Positions 9,416 to 18,931 are shown, counted from the first letter of the stretch. The stretch: DNA of 59,797 nucleotides from Acinetobacter bereziniae (GCA_009912575.1 WNDP01000007.1:1-59797), one strand, 5' to 3'. Program-made: numbers and translations. The notes: generated by a model from the sequence alone, not told the origin.

Positions 9416-10159
9416 TTATTGAGAATTAGCTTCTGCTTGAGGAACCTCAGTAGCAAAAGCAGCTGAACTATCTACAGCTTGCCCACGTGACCAACTGAAG
9501 CGCTTGGTTACAGGTGTAGCGCCATTTAAACGGATTTCAATAAATTGTGGATTAAATCCTTTCGGCATCGTCCAACGCCCTGTTAAACGTTCATAATCTG
9601 TAAAATTATAATTTGCGTTTTGCATCGGTACAGTCAGGACTTCAGTGCCACTAATCAAACGAATTTCAACTGAACCTGTCGCACGTCTTGGACTCACTTG
9701 AATGAGGTCAAGTTGGTATTCATAAGCATTTTCAGGCAATGGCTTCACTGCCAGATTTTGAATCGTTAAACTCAAACCACCACGTTGCTTTAACACTTCG
9801 CGATAAATCCCACTCATCACATCTACTTGTGACTTTTCAGCATTGGCTTTATTTAAAGACTCCAATAAATCATTGGAATTTGAAACTGCCACATCACGTT
9901 CTTGTACAGCCGCGTTTAAATTTTTATTTAAAGTTGCAAGTGTCGTTTTTTGTTGTTTAACAACTTCAACCAACTGCTCTGCATCTGCATCAAAACCGAC
10001 CACCGTTAGCCCTTGGCGATGTCCTACTGTGTAACCTAAAAGTACACTGCCCGCACATAATACAACGCCACCAATCACCAATGGCATATTGCCCTTCATA
10101 AAAGGTTTTTTCGGCGTTTGAGCTGGTTGTGACGCGGTATTTGTTTCTGTGTTCTGCAT
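9416..10159 (-). CDS. Membrane-anchored coiled-coil protein, DUF6776-like
   Basis: A protein of about 247 residues with one transmembrane helix near residues 26-48 (MPLVIGGVVLCAGSVLLGYTVG) after a short Pro-rich cytoplasmic tail. A coiled coil of about 55 residues follows (VEVVKQQKTTLATLNKNL onward), then a beta-rich periplasmic domain (YEYQLDLIQVSPRRATGSVE). This matches a family of unknown function found in gammaproteobacteria; the family name is from memory. It lies 12 bases upstream of the clpS start region in the same direction and is separated from argC by a hairpin. Confidence 0.65.
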   Translation of the reverse strand: MQNTETNTASQPAQTPKKPFMKGNMPLVIGGVVLCAGSVLLGYTVGHRQGLTVVGFDADAEQLVEVVKQQKTTLATLNKNLNAAVQERDVAVSNSNDLLESLNKANAEKSQVDVMSGIYREVLKQRGGLSLTIQNLAVKPLPENAYEYQLDLIQVSPRRATGSVEIRLISGTEVLTVPMQNANYNFTDYERLTGRWTMPKGFNPQFIEIRLNGATPVTKRFSWSRGQAVDSSAAFATEVPQAEANSQ

Positions 10160-10188
10160 CGTCATCTCTAAGTATTGATCGCATCAAA

Positions 10189-10220
10189 ACACACATTTAA
10201 CCGCAAAGTTAAATGTGTGT
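10189..10220 (-). terminator. Perfect 13-bp hairpin between argC and the DUF6776-like gene
   Basis: The arms ACACACATTTAAC (10189-10201) and GTTAAATGTGTGT (10208-10220) are perfectly complementary around a 6-base loop. On the minus strand the stem is followed by TTTTGATGC, a short T tract. It probably ends or attenuates argC transcription. Confidence 0.6.
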
Positions 10221-10238
10221 GAAGTTATAAAGCGTTTT

Positions 10239-11288
10239 TTATGGTAATAATCCGATGCCTTGTAAACCAGCATCTTCAGCAAAACCAAACATTAAGTTCA
10301 TATTTTGTACAGCTTGACCCGCCGCACCTTTTACTAAGTTATCTTGAACACACAAGACAATCAACTTTTTCGGCTGTGGTTTATATAATGCAATTCTAAG
10401 TTGATTTGCACCACGCACCGAACGTGTTTCTGGCGAACTGTTGGCAGGCATGACATCTACAAATACTTCGTTTGCATAGAACTGTTCATACAATGCTTGT
10501 AAATCTATTTCATCTCCTTCATCAGTTAAATCGACATAAATGGTACTCAGCATGCCACGAATCATAGGCACCAGATGTGGTACAAATAAAATATGTTCAA
10601 ACACACCCTTTAAACCTGAAATATTTTCAAGCGCTTCAACAATTTCAGGGTGATGACGATGTCCTGCAAGCCCATAAGCTTTAAAGTTGTCAGCATTTTC
10701 AGAATAAATCATGCCCAAGCTGGCTTTACGCCCTGCACCTGATACACCAGATTTTGCATCAATAATAATGCTTTCAGGTTTAACCAATGTTGCAGCATGT
10801 TTAAACAACGGTGCCAAACCCAATTGTACAGTGGTTGGGTAACAACCCGGATTACCAATCACTTTAGCTTGTTTGATCTGCTCACGATTAAGCTCTGACA
10901 AACCATAAACAGAATCTTTCAATACATCGGGACATGCATGTTGCATACCATACCATTTTTCAAACTGTACTAGGTTTTGAAAACGAAAATCTGCTGCCAA
11001 GTCAATCACTTTAGTATTTGCAGCCAACAATGCTTCTGCGTGTTGCATAGCAACGCCGTGTGGTGTTGCAAAAAAAACAACATCACATTTTTTTAATTCG
11101 TCAATCTTCAAATCAGAGTATGTAAGATCAGTATGCCCGCGTAAACTTGGAAACATATCATCAACGCGTCGACCATCTTCAGTACGTGAGGTCAGTACAT
11201 TCACTTGAACATTTGGATGTCGTAGTAAAAGACGCAATAATTCAACGCCTGTATAACCCGTTCCACCGACAATACCCACTGAAATCAC
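10239..11288 (-). CDS. argC: N-acetyl-gamma-glutamyl-phosphate reductase ArgC
   Basis: ArgC reduces N-acetylglutamyl phosphate to the semialdehyde with NADPH, the third step of arginine synthesis. The 349-residue protein starts with the Rossmann motif [17 protein letters not shown]. It has the catalytic cysteine in [16 protein letters not shown], the [13 protein letters not shown] loop and [12 protein letters not shown]. The start codon is GTG at 11288, which fits the usual N-terminus. It is alone in its transcription unit; no other arg gene is near. Confidence 0.97.
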   Translation of the reverse strand: MISVGIVGGTGYTGVELLRLLLRHPNVQVNVLTSRTEDGRRVDDMFPSLRGHTDLTYSDLKIDELKKCDVVFFATPHGVAMQHAEALLAANTKVIDLAADFRFQNLVQFEKWYGMQHACPDVLKDSVYGLSELNREQIKQAKVIGNPGCYPTTVQLGLAPLFKHAATLVKPESIIIDAKSGVSGAGRKASLGMIYSENADNFKAYGLAGHRHHPEIVEALENISGLKGVFEHILFVPHLVPMIRGMLSTIYVDLTDEGDEIDLQALYEQFYANEVFVDVMPANSSPETRSVRGANQLRIALYKPQPKKLIVLCVQDNLVKGAAGQAVQNMNLMFGFAEDAGLQGIGLLP

Positions 11289-11441
11289 GTTTATTACCTC
11301 GATTTAAAAGTATCCATTTTGTTGAAGTGTAGTATGACAGGAAGTTTATGCTTTCTAAACTGTTTTACTTGGTTTTTATAATTTTTTAGTGTTTTTTCGG
11401 CCTGAGTTCTGTATATCTCTGTTGGTATATATATGTGTAGA

Positions 11442-12581
11442 TTAATCTTGTACGATACAGTTTCTCCCTGCACGTTTGGCAGCATACAATCGTTTATCCG
11501 CAACTTCTATCCCAAAATTTAAATTTCGTTGCTTCACTTGAGCAAGTCCAAAACTGGCTGTTAATAAAATTTCTTGAGATGAAAAATGTTCTGTTTCAAT
11601 CGCAATACGCATTCTCTCAGCAATTTCATAGGCAAATGCAGCATCTGCTACTTGTAATAAGACAATAAATTCCTCTCCACCAAAACGCCCAACTAAGTCA
11701 TCATCACGCACATTTTGACTGACCAGATGGCCAACTCTCTGTAAAATTTGATCACCAACCAAATGTCCATAGGTGTCATTAATTTTTTTAAAATGATCGA
11801 CATCACACATCAATAAAAAATATTTTTTTTGTGGTAATTCAAATAAATTTACCTTTGCGGCATCATAAAATCCATGACGATTAAGCAGATGGGTTAATGG
11901 ATCTCTGGAACGTTCATCATTAAGCTTCAAAATAACATCTCGAACTAATGTTCCCAAAAGTACAATAGCAAACCACAAACTTAGTAAAATACTGGCGGCC
12001 AACATCATCAACCACCAGGCCGAGTTCGCAAGCATATTGACATCTATGTTGCGCAGAAAGAAGTAAATAATTATGCTACGAATAAAGGTATATAGAACAA
12101 TAAAAAAATACGAAAAATCAACATTTTTATTGAGCCAATCACTGTGTTGATAATTTGCAAAGGTTGACCTTAAAACCAAAGATCCTATACTTGCAATTGC
12201 AATATTTAAAACCAGCATTCTTATCCAAAGTTGCTGATCCACATAGGAATAATAAACCAGCAAACCAAGCGTTATCATCGTCACCAATAATGCGATGAGT
12301 GCATGTGAACTTCCTTTTTTTCTTAAGGCCATCGCATAAGCGCTAGACCAAGCACCAAATAAATATAAACCACCTAAAAATGGTGCAGTCATGGTTAATT
12401 GTTGATTTGACATAAAGCTTTGTGCGGCGAGAGAAAATGATGGCACAATATAGCCAAGCCCTAACCAAAATAAATATCAAGGTGCATTAAAAAAGAAATT
12501 GCAGATTAAAAGTAAACCACCCATTAATATTAGGCAGACAGGTACAATTAAAATAAAGTAATGAGTATCTGCAAAATTCAC
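11442..12581 (-). pseudogene. Membrane diguanylate cyclase (GGDEF), nonsense codon near the N-terminus
   Basis: The C-terminal 170 residues are a GGDEF domain that makes cyclic di-GMP. The active-site loop reads RFGGEEFIVLL, with DVDHFKKINDTYGH upstream for metal and substrate. Before it lie about six hydrophobic segments. An in-frame TGA at 12477-12479 interrupts the frame. Translation upstream of it gives a GTG start at 12581, a first membrane helix (HYFILIVPVCLILMGGLLLI) and FFFNAP, then the stop, then YLFWLGLGYIVPSFSLAAQS. A CGA-to-TGA change explains it. Restart at 12446 or 12413 could give a 334- or 323-residue protein lacking the first helix. No clear inhibitory RxxD site was found. 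Confidence 0.75.
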
Positions 12582-12956
12582 GTCTGATATCTTGGTGATA
12601 AGAAATAGGAAATAATGACCAGAAAGCAAGTTTAGAGCATTTATTTATATACACTCAATCTATGATTAAAAATAATCTAAATATTTTGTAATTTTACTCA
12701 GTTTTTTAAGAATTACTTTTAACCCTATATACGAGGGCTTAAAATTTATCTTATTTTTTTGTTGAATTTATTTTAAGCCGAAATATTTTAGATAAAAGTC
12801 AATGAGATTTTTAAAATAATCAATAAATCCTGCACTTCTTTTTAAACAAAAAAATAGCACGAAATAACGTTGAGAAATTTATCTTGTATTTGAGAAATAA
12901 ACTGTGCAGAATAATTAGAGTAATTACTCTAATTTTATTAATAGGAATAATTCAAC
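12582..12956. other. AT-rich intergenic region without genes
   Basis: About 375 bases separate the divergent cyclase and HD-domain genes. I see no open frame with codon structure. It holds a 22-bp palindrome near the right end (separate entry) and presumably both promoters. Confidence 0.6.
12913..12934. promoter_or_regulatory. Perfect 22-bp palindrome, probable operator
   Basis: The half site AATTAGAGTAA is followed directly by its exact reverse complement TTACTCTAATT. It lies 22 bases before the ATG of the HD-domain gene, between any promoter and its AGGAATAA ribosome site. Its size and symmetry suit a dimeric repressor such as TetR, MarR or GntR, but no regulator gene is adjacent. Confidence 0.6.
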
Positions 12957-13709
12957 ATGATCGGATCAAGACAATGGATGGAACTCACCCAAGGAAAACT
13001 CAACTTTAAAGAAAAAATTAAGCTCATAAATCAAATTCTTATCCCTACTACATTAAAATATAGCCGTAGTTTTATACAAGCCAAAGCAAGTTCACATTCA
13101 TTACAATTCAAACATATTCAAATTCCTGACACTGCTCTGGTACAAGAAGCAATCCATGAATTAAGCCAATGCAATCATCTAGCGATCATTCATCATTCAT
13201 GGCGAAGTTACTTTTGGGGTGTAGGTTTTGCTCAGATCAGAAAATGGCACCTTGATGAAGAAAGTTTTATCATTGCTTACTTAATGCATGATTTAGGTTT
13301 AGTTGACCATCTGGAACAATATTCGTGTCATTGTTTTACCTATGAAAGTGTCTTACGTGTTGAACGCTTATGTGAAAAACATCATTACCCTGAAATAAAA
13401 ACAAAAAATATTTCAAATGCAATTTGCCTACATATGAACGGCTATTTAGATGCACAAGATTCTAATTTGTCCAAAGAAGTTGTTTTACTACAACAAGCAA
13501 CATCATGTGATGTCATTGGAACAGATTACGCCTTATTTCCATCCCTATTTAGAAATGACGTTTTGCTCCAATATCCAAGAGCTCATTTCAATGCAGAAAT
13601 GTCTAAACTTGTTTTAAAAGAAGCAAAAAATAGACCTCAATCCCGTACAGCATTGATGTGTAAATTAGGACTTCCACAGATGATTGAAATGAATATTTTT
13701 AAGGAATAA
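12957..13709 (+). CDS. HD-domain protein, cyanamide hydratase (Ddi2)-like
   Basis: A 250-residue cytoplasmic HD-fold protein. The order HHSWRSYFWG (about residues 78-87), AYLMHDLGLVDH (about 112-123) and ICLHMNGYLD (about 158-167) gives the metal-ligand pattern H...HD...H seen in fungal cyanamide hydratases and their many bacterial relatives, whose substrates are mostly unknown. A ribosome site AGGAATAA precedes the ATG. It is followed after 4 bases by an alpha/beta hydrolase, so the two are probably translated together and may act in one detoxification or catabolic path. Cyanamide as substrate is not claimed. Confidence 0.7.
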   Translation: MIGSRQWMELTQGKLNFKEKIKLINQILIPTTLKYSRSFIQAKASSHSLQFKHIQIPDTALVQEAIHELSQCNHLAIIHHSWRSYFWGVGFAQIRKWHLDEESFIIAYLMHDLGLVDHLEQYSCHCFTYESVLRVERLCEKHHYPEIKTKNISNAICLHMNGYLDAQDSNLSKEVVLLQQATSCDVIGTDYALFPSLFRNDVLLQYPRAHFNAEMSKLVLKEAKNRPQSRTALMCKLGLPQMIEMNIFKE

Positions 13710-13713
13710 CAAA

Positions 13714-14535
13714 ATGCTGAAAATCACCGCAATGCAAACAACCATATACTTTCAGCAATATCCTATAGTGGTCGATCTTCACCATCATCCACAAAATAAA
13801 CACAGTATTATTTTATTGGTTACTTTAGGTGTAGCAATAAATAAATATCAAAAGTTAATTTCATCACTGACACAAAATGGTTTTAATGTAATTGCTGCTG
13901 ATTATCCGCATTGTGGACGAAACACTCCTCTTATCTCTGCTCATATCAACTATGGTTATGCAGATTTAATTGATGATTTCATTGTGAAACTTGAACAAGC
14001 TGCCTTGGAATTAAGTCCGTCACAGCCAATATTGTTAGGTCATAGTTTAGGCGGGCATTTAGCGACACTATATGCTCAAAATCATAACAACAAGGTGATC
14101 GGGGTCGCTACAGGCAATATTGGATTAAAAAATTGGGACTTAAAAGGAAAAATTAATATTTTAAAAGCTGTTAGCCTTATTAATGCCATGATTTTGAAAG
14201 ATGGTTATTTTGCAGGTTATAAAATTGCTTTTGGTCAACGTGAAGCACGATCCTTAATGCGCGATTGGTCAAAAGTTGTATTTACAGGAAATTATAAACA
14301 CATCATTGAAAAAGAAAAAATTGTTGAAAATCAATCTTTATTTATCGCTTTAAATGCTGATGATTTTGCACCAATGCGCTCTATGCTCGCTTTGAGCCAG
14401 TATTTTAAAAGTCCAAGTATTGAAATGATCGATTTATCTGGAAAAATCCAAGGTAATCAACACAGTGCATGGATAAAGCAACCCGAAGAAATTGTCAATA
14501 TGATTAAACAATGGGTAAATAAAACGACTTTATAA
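13714..14535 (+). CDS. Alpha/beta hydrolase, partner of the HD-domain gene
   Basis: A 273-residue cytoplasmic alpha/beta hydrolase with the nucleophile elbow LLGHSLGGHLATLYA (serine near residue 111). A likely acid lies in ALNADDFAPMRSM and the catalytic histidine near the end in GNQHSAWI. The strand before the lid reads VIAADYPHCGRN. It lacks a signal peptide. An alternative ATG at codon 7 (13732) exists. The gene is 4 bases downstream of the HD-domain gene, and its stop overlaps the convergent GNAT gene by 6 bases. The substrate is unknown. Confidence 0.75.
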   Translation: MLKITAMQTTIYFQQYPIVVDLHHHPQNKHSIILLVTLGVAINKYQKLISSLTQNGFNVIAADYPHCGRNTPLISAHINYGYADLIDDFIVKLEQAALELSPSQPILLGHSLGGHLATLYAQNHNNKVIGVATGNIGLKNWDLKGKINILKAVSLINAMILKDGYFAGYKIAFGQREARSLMRDWSKVVFTGNYKHIIEKEKIVENQSLFIALNADDFAPMRSMLALSQYFKSPSIEMIDLSGKIQGNQHSAWIKQPEEIVNMIKQWVNKTTL

Positions 14536-14958
14536 TTTTTCTTTGGACATTAATACATAAGCACCCTCATCGCTTTCGCCTGTACTGACTGTTTTCCAAT
14601 CATGGTGTTTATAAAAAGCCAGCGCAGTTTTATTCATAGTTAAACATTTGAGATAGCCTGTGTCGGTAAACAGTTGTTCTGCCGATGCTAACAAAGTGCT
14701 GCCTACCCCTTGATTTTGTAAACTTGGAGCGACAAAGAGATGGTGTAAAAAATTATCTTGAAGATAAATAGAAGCAAAGCCCAAATATTGTTGATTATTT
14801 TCAGCAACGAGAACAATTTCATTTTGCGTATATGCTTCAAAGTCTGCAAGTTGCCATTTCGAAGAATCCAACCATGACCAACTCTTTTTTCGACTTTCTA
14901 AAAAAAGCTTACTCAATGGCAGCATATCTTGTGGTTGAAAATATCGAATCTTCATCAT
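14530..14958 (-). CDS. GNAT-family N-acetyltransferase
   Basis: A protein of about 142 residues with the GNAT fold. The acetyl-CoA-binding motif A is seen as HHLFVAPSLQNQGVGSTLL (Q/RxxGxG/A). Before it is LGFASIYLQDNFLHHLF, and the C-terminal part has NKTALAFYKHHDWKTV, the usual end of the acetyl-CoA tunnel. The acceptor substrate cannot be told from sequence. Two adjacent ATG codons at 14958 and 14955 are the best starts; an open frame extends to 14970. It ends inside the last codons of the convergent hydrolase gene. Confidence 0.82.
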   Translation of the reverse strand: MMKIRYFQPQDMLPLSKLFLESRKKSWSWLDSSKWQLADFEAYTQNEIVLVAENNQQYLGFASIYLQDNFLHHLFVAPSLQNQGVGSTLLASAEQLFTDTGYLKCLTMNKTALAFYKHHDWKTVSTGESDEGAYVLMSKEKL

Positions 14959-14986
14959 CGTTACAAGCATCTTCTTTTATCGCATT

Positions 14987-15415
14987 TCATTCTTCATCAA
15001 GTTGAATTGGTCTTTCCCCAAGCACTTTAACAATACGTAATAAGTAGCCATCTGGATCTTGGACTAAAAATTGTTTTTGACCATGTTCTATATCAGCTGC
15101 ACGATACCAACGTTCTTCAAGTTCATCAAATAGTGGCCATTCAGCAGCATTTAAACGATGTAAAATCTCATCAAGCTGTTCAACTTCGATTTGAAAATTT
15201 ATGCCTCGCCCTAAGGGATAATCTAACTGGGCTGTAAGCCATTGTCCCTCTTGTTGCTGTTCCAGCATAAACTGCACACCATCAAGATCCAAATAGATAA
15301 AATTTTCTTCAATACGTTGATACATTGAGCTAAAACCCAATAATTCTACCCAAAAGTAATAACTTTTATGTAGATCCGTTACGATTAATTCTGGTACCAA
15401 TTTATTCCATTGCAT
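14987..15415 (-). CDS. Glyoxalase/bleomycin-resistance-fold (VOC) protein
   Basis: About 142 residues of vicinal-oxygen-chelate fold: LVPELIVTDLHKSYYFWVELLGF at the N-terminus and a second beta-alpha-beta unit with INFQIEVEQLDEILHRL and KQFLVQDPDGYLLRIVK. Such proteins bind drugs (bleomycin type) or catalyse metal-dependent reactions; the paired aromatic residues and lack of obvious four-ligand metal site favour the binding type. The start at 15415 (MQWNKLVPE) has GGGT upstream; 15430 is also possible. It follows another VOC protein by 25 bases, a tandem pair. Confidence 0.78.
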   Translation of the reverse strand: MQWNKLVPELIVTDLHKSYYFWVELLGFSSMYQRIEENFIYLDLDGVQFMLEQQQEGQWLTAQLDYPLGRGINFQIEVEQLDEILHRLNAAEWPLFDELEERWYRAADIEHGQKQFLVQDPDGYLLRIVKVLGERPIQLDEE

Positions 15416-15440
15416 TTTTATACCCGACATTTGTTTAACA

Positions 15441-15800
15441 TCATTCACTTTCGACGTGTTGTAATATATTGACAATTTTTCCAAATGGATCTTTGACGTA
15501 AAAACGTTTTACACCCCATTCTTCTTGAGTTAATGCATATAGGATGATCAAATTTAATTTCACAGCCTGATGATACAACTCATCAACATTATCTACCTCG
15601 ATGGAAAAATCAGGGACTGCTATTGAGTTTCCACCTTGTGATGCAATGCTAATTTGTGGGTGCATTAATTCATGACTCGCATAGGTTTTGATCCACCCAT
15701 GATCCATGACTAAATCCATTCCCAAAAAGTCACCATAAAAAACTTGTGATAATGTTAAGTCAGAAGCCTGAATATTACTGACGATTCTTTTTATTGCCAT
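15441..15800 (-). CDS. Glyoxalase-fold (VOC) family protein
   Basis: A 119-residue VOC-fold protein that begins MAIKRIVSNIQASD and has the repeat units VFYGDFLGMDLVMDHGWI and DFSIEVDNVDELYHQAV, ending VKRFYVKDPFGKIVNILQH. The last part is the typical DPFGN/K-xxNI motif of this superfamily. Substrate is unknown. The ATG at 15800 has TGGAAA at suitable distance; the open frame extends to 15815. It precedes and is probably co-transcribed with a second VOC gene, though the two proteins are clearly different in sequence. Confidence 0.75.
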   Translation of the reverse strand: MAIKRIVSNIQASDLTLSQVFYGDFLGMDLVMDHGWIKTYASHELMHPQISIASQGGNSIAVPDFSIEVDNVDELYHQAVKLNLIILYALTQEEWGVKRFYVKDPFGKIVNILQHVESE

Positions 15801-15852
15801 GTTATTTTCCAGCACATATTTTTTAAAATTTAGACTTTATTTTACGATTTGA

Positions 15853-16527
15853 TTAGCTCCACCACCATGGTAAAGAACCATTTTTTAAAATTTGGCGATG
15901 GTGCTTATAATTTGGGTCATGTTGGGCAACTTCCGCCCAGAATGCAGCACTATGATCAAAATGACGGGTGTGTGCTAACTCATGTATACAGACATAACGG
16001 GTAATATCTATGTCATACAATGCTAATGCACTATTCAACATAATATCATGCTTTTGGGTACAGCTTCCCCAACGAGTTTTAGGCTGCCGAATCGAACACT
16101 GTTTAAATTTCAAGCCCGTTTGCTCACTGACCTGTTGTAAATACACTGGTAAATATTGCTTGGCGTAGCTAATAACAAAAGATTTTAAATAATTTTCAGG
16201 TTGTTGATCGTTGATAAAGATTGTCATTGTATTTTTATCAAAATCAAAGCCATAACTTTGTTTTTGATAAATAATCTTGATCGGTTGTTGTAAATTAAAC
16301 AGGTTCAAACTTATGGGTAAACTACGATCAATGAGCGCAATATTTTGTTGTTGTTTCTGCCATGTTTCAATCATCCATTGTTCTGATTGTTTTAAAAAAT
16401 CACGAACTTGGCGCTGAGTACAAAACTTAGGCACAGTTAATCGAATTTGAGACGGTTCAACACGTAAACGTAAACGTGTTGCCCGTGCATGATGGCTAAT
16501 TTTAATTTCAGGAAGCGTATTTGTCAT
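15853..16527 (-). CDS. YgjP-like metallopeptidase (DUF45, SprT-like)
   Basis: A 224-residue zinc-protease-like protein of the YgjP/DUF45 family. The zinc motif HELAHTRHFDHSAAFW carries HExxH and the downstream histidine pattern HxxxFW typical for the group. The preceding segment QPKTRWGSCTQKHDIMLN is the family's RWGSC motif. The cellular role of the family is poorly known. There is no signal peptide, so it is cytoplasmic. It lies downstream of rpiA with a terminator between. Confidence 0.88.
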   Translation of the reverse strand: MTNTLPEIKISHHARATRLRLRVEPSQIRLTVPKFCTQRQVRDFLKQSEQWMIETWQKQQQNIALIDRSLPISLNLFNLQQPIKIIYQKQSYGFDFDKNTMTIFINDQQPENYLKSFVISYAKQYLPVYLQQVSEQTGLKFKQCSIRQPKTRWGSCTQKHDIMLNSALALYDIDITRYVCIHELAHTRHFDHSAAFWAEVAQHDPNYKHHRQILKNGSLPWWWS

Positions 16528-16569
16528 ATTACTCTGAATTCAATTAGTCTGGTTCTGTGATTAAGCGAG

Positions 16570-16594
16570 AAAACCCTTCTCAATGAAGGGTTTT
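16570..16594 (-). terminator. Rho-independent terminator after rpiA
   Basis: A perfect 10-bp stem AAAACCCTTC and GAAGGGTTTT has a 5-base loop. It lies 12 bases beyond the rpiA stop and on the minus strand ends in TTTTC. Confidence 0.75.
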
Positions 16595-16605
16595 GGGGAT
16601 ATCGT

Positions 16606-17277
16606 TTAAATCGCAGTACGTTCTTCAATACCATTATTGGTCGCGACAATTGCAATATCAGCTTTATTAATCGCAAAGATACCGTTACACACGACACCTG
16701 GAATATCGTTAATGGTTTTTTCCAACTCTAAAGCATTTAAAATATTAAAATTGTGAACATCTAAAATCACATTGCCATTATCTGTTACAACACCTTCACG
16801 ATAGGCAGGATCACCCCCTAAAGAGACGATTTTGCGTGCAACTGCTGAACGTGCCATTGGAATAACTTCAATTGGCAAAGGGAACTCACGACCAAGCTGC
16901 TCTACCCACTTAGAGTCATCAACAATACACACAAACTTTTTTGCTATCGAAGCAACGATTTTCTCACGTGTTAGTGCAGCACCACCGCCCTTAATCATAT
17001 GCAAATGACGATCAATTTCATCCGCTCCATCCACATAAGCATCTAGGCCACCAACATGATTCATATCAACAACTTCAATACCTAATTTTTTAAGGCGTTG
17101 GGCAGTCGCCTCAGAACTTGCTACAGCAGCTTCAAGTTGAAGTTGAGGCAATAATTCAATAAGGAAATTGACGGTACTTCCAGTACCCACACCCAAAATG
17201 CCCCCTTTTGGTAAGTGTTTTAAAGCGGCTTGGGCTGCAGCTTGTTTTTTCTCATCCTGGGTTGCATAAAGGCTCAT
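16606..17277 (-). CDS. rpiA: Ribose-5-phosphate isomerase A
   Basis: RpiA interconverts ribose 5-phosphate and ribulose 5-phosphate in the non-oxidative pentose phosphate pathway. The 223-residue protein shows [19 protein letters not shown], the phosphate-loop TSSE-like [12 protein letters not shown], the catalytic region [27 protein letters not shown] and [15 protein letters not shown]. The ATG at 17277 is preceded by GAGAGAAG and gives the family length; a frame extends to 17289. rpiA is divergent from ilvA, a common arrangement in gammaproteobacteria. Confidence 0.97.
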   Translation of the reverse strand: MSLYATQDEKKQAAAQAALKHLPKGGILGVGTGSTVNFLIELLPQLQLEAAVASSEATAQRLKKLGIEVVDMNHVGGLDAYVDGADEIDRHLHMIKGGGAALTREKIVASIAKKFVCIVDDSKWVEQLGREFPLPIEVIPMARSAVARKIVSLGGDPAYREGVVTDNGNVILDVHNFNILNALELEKTINDIPGVVCNGIFAINKADIAIVATNNGIEERTAI

Positions 17278-17392
17278 GACTTCTCTCAATTAAATTTCAA
17301 TTTCCTGCACATTTTGCATAATTTTAAAACGCAAAGGTGCAACGGTTTGTTACAATGGATGCTCATTTTAAACTGTTAGATGGAAAATTAAC

Positions 17393-18931
17393 ATGCTGTC
17401 TCGTTTGGTTCGACAAATATTACAGGCAACCGTCTATGACGTTGCAATCGAAACCCCACTCGAAGCAGCGCCACGAATTAGTGAAAAACTAAACAATAAC
17501 ATTCGCTTCAAACGCGAAGACTTACAACCTGTCTTTTCTTTCAAGCTGCGCGGTGCTTATAACCGTATCAGCCAATTACCGAAATCTCAGTTGGAACGTG
17601 GCGTTATTACTGCTTCTGCGGGTAACCATGCACAAGGCGTGGCGTTATCTGGTCAAAAGTTAGGTATTCGCGCCATTATTGTGATGCCAAAAACCACACC
17701 CGATATTAAAGTACAAGCCGTTAAACGCTTAGGTGGTGAAGTGGTACTTCATGGTGATTCTTTTGATGTTGCCAATAAATATGCGATTCAACGTGCAACA
17801 GATGAAGGAATGACCTTTATCCCGCCTTATGATGATGAACTGGTGATGGCTGGGCAAGGTACGATTGCCAATGAAATTCTACGTCAATGGCGTGACGTAG
17901 AATACGTATTTGTCGCTGTTGGTGGTGGTGGCTTGATTGCAGGTGTTGCTGCTTATTTAGGTGATGTTGCACCGCATGTTAAAGTCATCCCAGTTGAGTA
18001 TGACGAATCTGCATGCTTAAAAGCAGCTTTAGAAGCCAAAGAACAGGTCATTTTACCATCAGTTGGTTTGTTTGCAGATGGTACAGCTGTCGCTCAAATT
18101 GGTGAAAAACCATTTGAAGTAATTCAATTACAAAAATCTGATCTTTCAGGGCCTATTGTTGAGCCAGAAGTTGTCTTGGTGAATACCGATGAAATCTGTA
18201 CAGCAATTAAAGATACTTATGACGAATGTCGCAGTATCGTAGAACCGTCTGGTGCAATGGCTTTGGCAGGTATTAAAAAATATGTAGAAGCACATGGTCT
18301 TGAAGGTAAGAACATGGTGTCAATTGTATGTGGCGCAAACATGAACTTTGACCGTTTACGCTACATTGCAGAAAGAACTGAATTAGGGGAACGCAAAGAA
18401 GCGATTTTTGCTGTCACCATCCCTGAAGAAAAAGGTTCTTTCCTAAACTTCTGCCGTGCTTTACAAGGTCGTAATATCACTGAATTTAACTATCGTGCCA
18501 GTGATGCTTCAGCGGCGCAGGTTTTTGTCGGGATCAGTTTAAAATTTGGTGAAAAAGAGCGCCATGACATCTATGAAGCATTGAAAGTTCATTATGATGT
18601 AGACGATCTTTCTGATGATGAAGTGGCAAAATTGCATATCCGTTATTTAATCGGTGGGCATGCAGATATTGCCAATGAACGCTTATTCCGAGTTGAATTC
18701 CCTGAACGTCCAGGTGCTTTATTGACCTTCCTTGAACGTTTGGGGCCAACACATAACATCAGCTTATTCCATTATCGTAATCATGGTGCAGCTGAAGGTC
18801 GTGTCTTAGTTGGTTTGGATGCCGAAGATGCAGTACAAAATCCAGATGGTTTAATTGAGACTTTGGAAAATATCAATTATCCATATCAAGAAATTACCAA
18901 TAATTTAGGTTATCAACGTTTCTTGAAATAA
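17393..18931 (+). CDS. ilvA: Biosynthetic threonine dehydratase (threonine ammonia-lyase)
   Basis: IlvA deaminates threonine to 2-oxobutanoate, the entry to isoleucine synthesis. The 512-residue length shows the biosynthetic type with two C-terminal ACT-like regulatory domains. The pyridoxal phosphate lysine lies in FSFKLRGAYNR, and the phosphate loop is VGGGGLIAG. The regulatory region has AIFAVTIPEEKGSFLNFC and LFRVEFPERPGALLTFL, the repeats that bind isoleucine and valine. The start ATG at 17393 gives MLSRLVRQILQATVYDVA. It ends in a strong terminator, so it is monocistronic. Confidence 0.97.
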   Translation: MLSRLVRQILQATVYDVAIETPLEAAPRISEKLNNNIRFKREDLQPVFSFKLRGAYNRISQLPKSQLERGVITASAGNHAQGVALSGQKLGIRAIIVMPKTTPDIKVQAVKRLGGEVVLHGDSFDVANKYAIQRATDEGMTFIPPYDDELVMAGQGTIANEILRQWRDVEYVFVAVGGGGLIAGVAAYLGDVAPHVKVIPVEYDESACLKAALEAKEQVILPSVGLFADGTAVAQIGEKPFEVIQLQKSDLSGPIVEPEVVLVNTDEICTAIKDTYDECRSIVEPSGAMALAGIKKYVEAHGLEGKNMVSIVCGANMNFDRLRYIAERTELGERKEAIFAVTIPEEKGSFLNFCRALQGRNITEFNYRASDASAAQVFVGISLKFGEKERHDIYEALKVHYDVDDLSDDEVAKLHIRYLIGGHADIANERLFRVEFPERPGALLTFLERLGPTHNISLFHYRNHGAAEGRVLVGLDAEDAVQNPDGLIETLENINYPYQEITNNLGYQRFLK

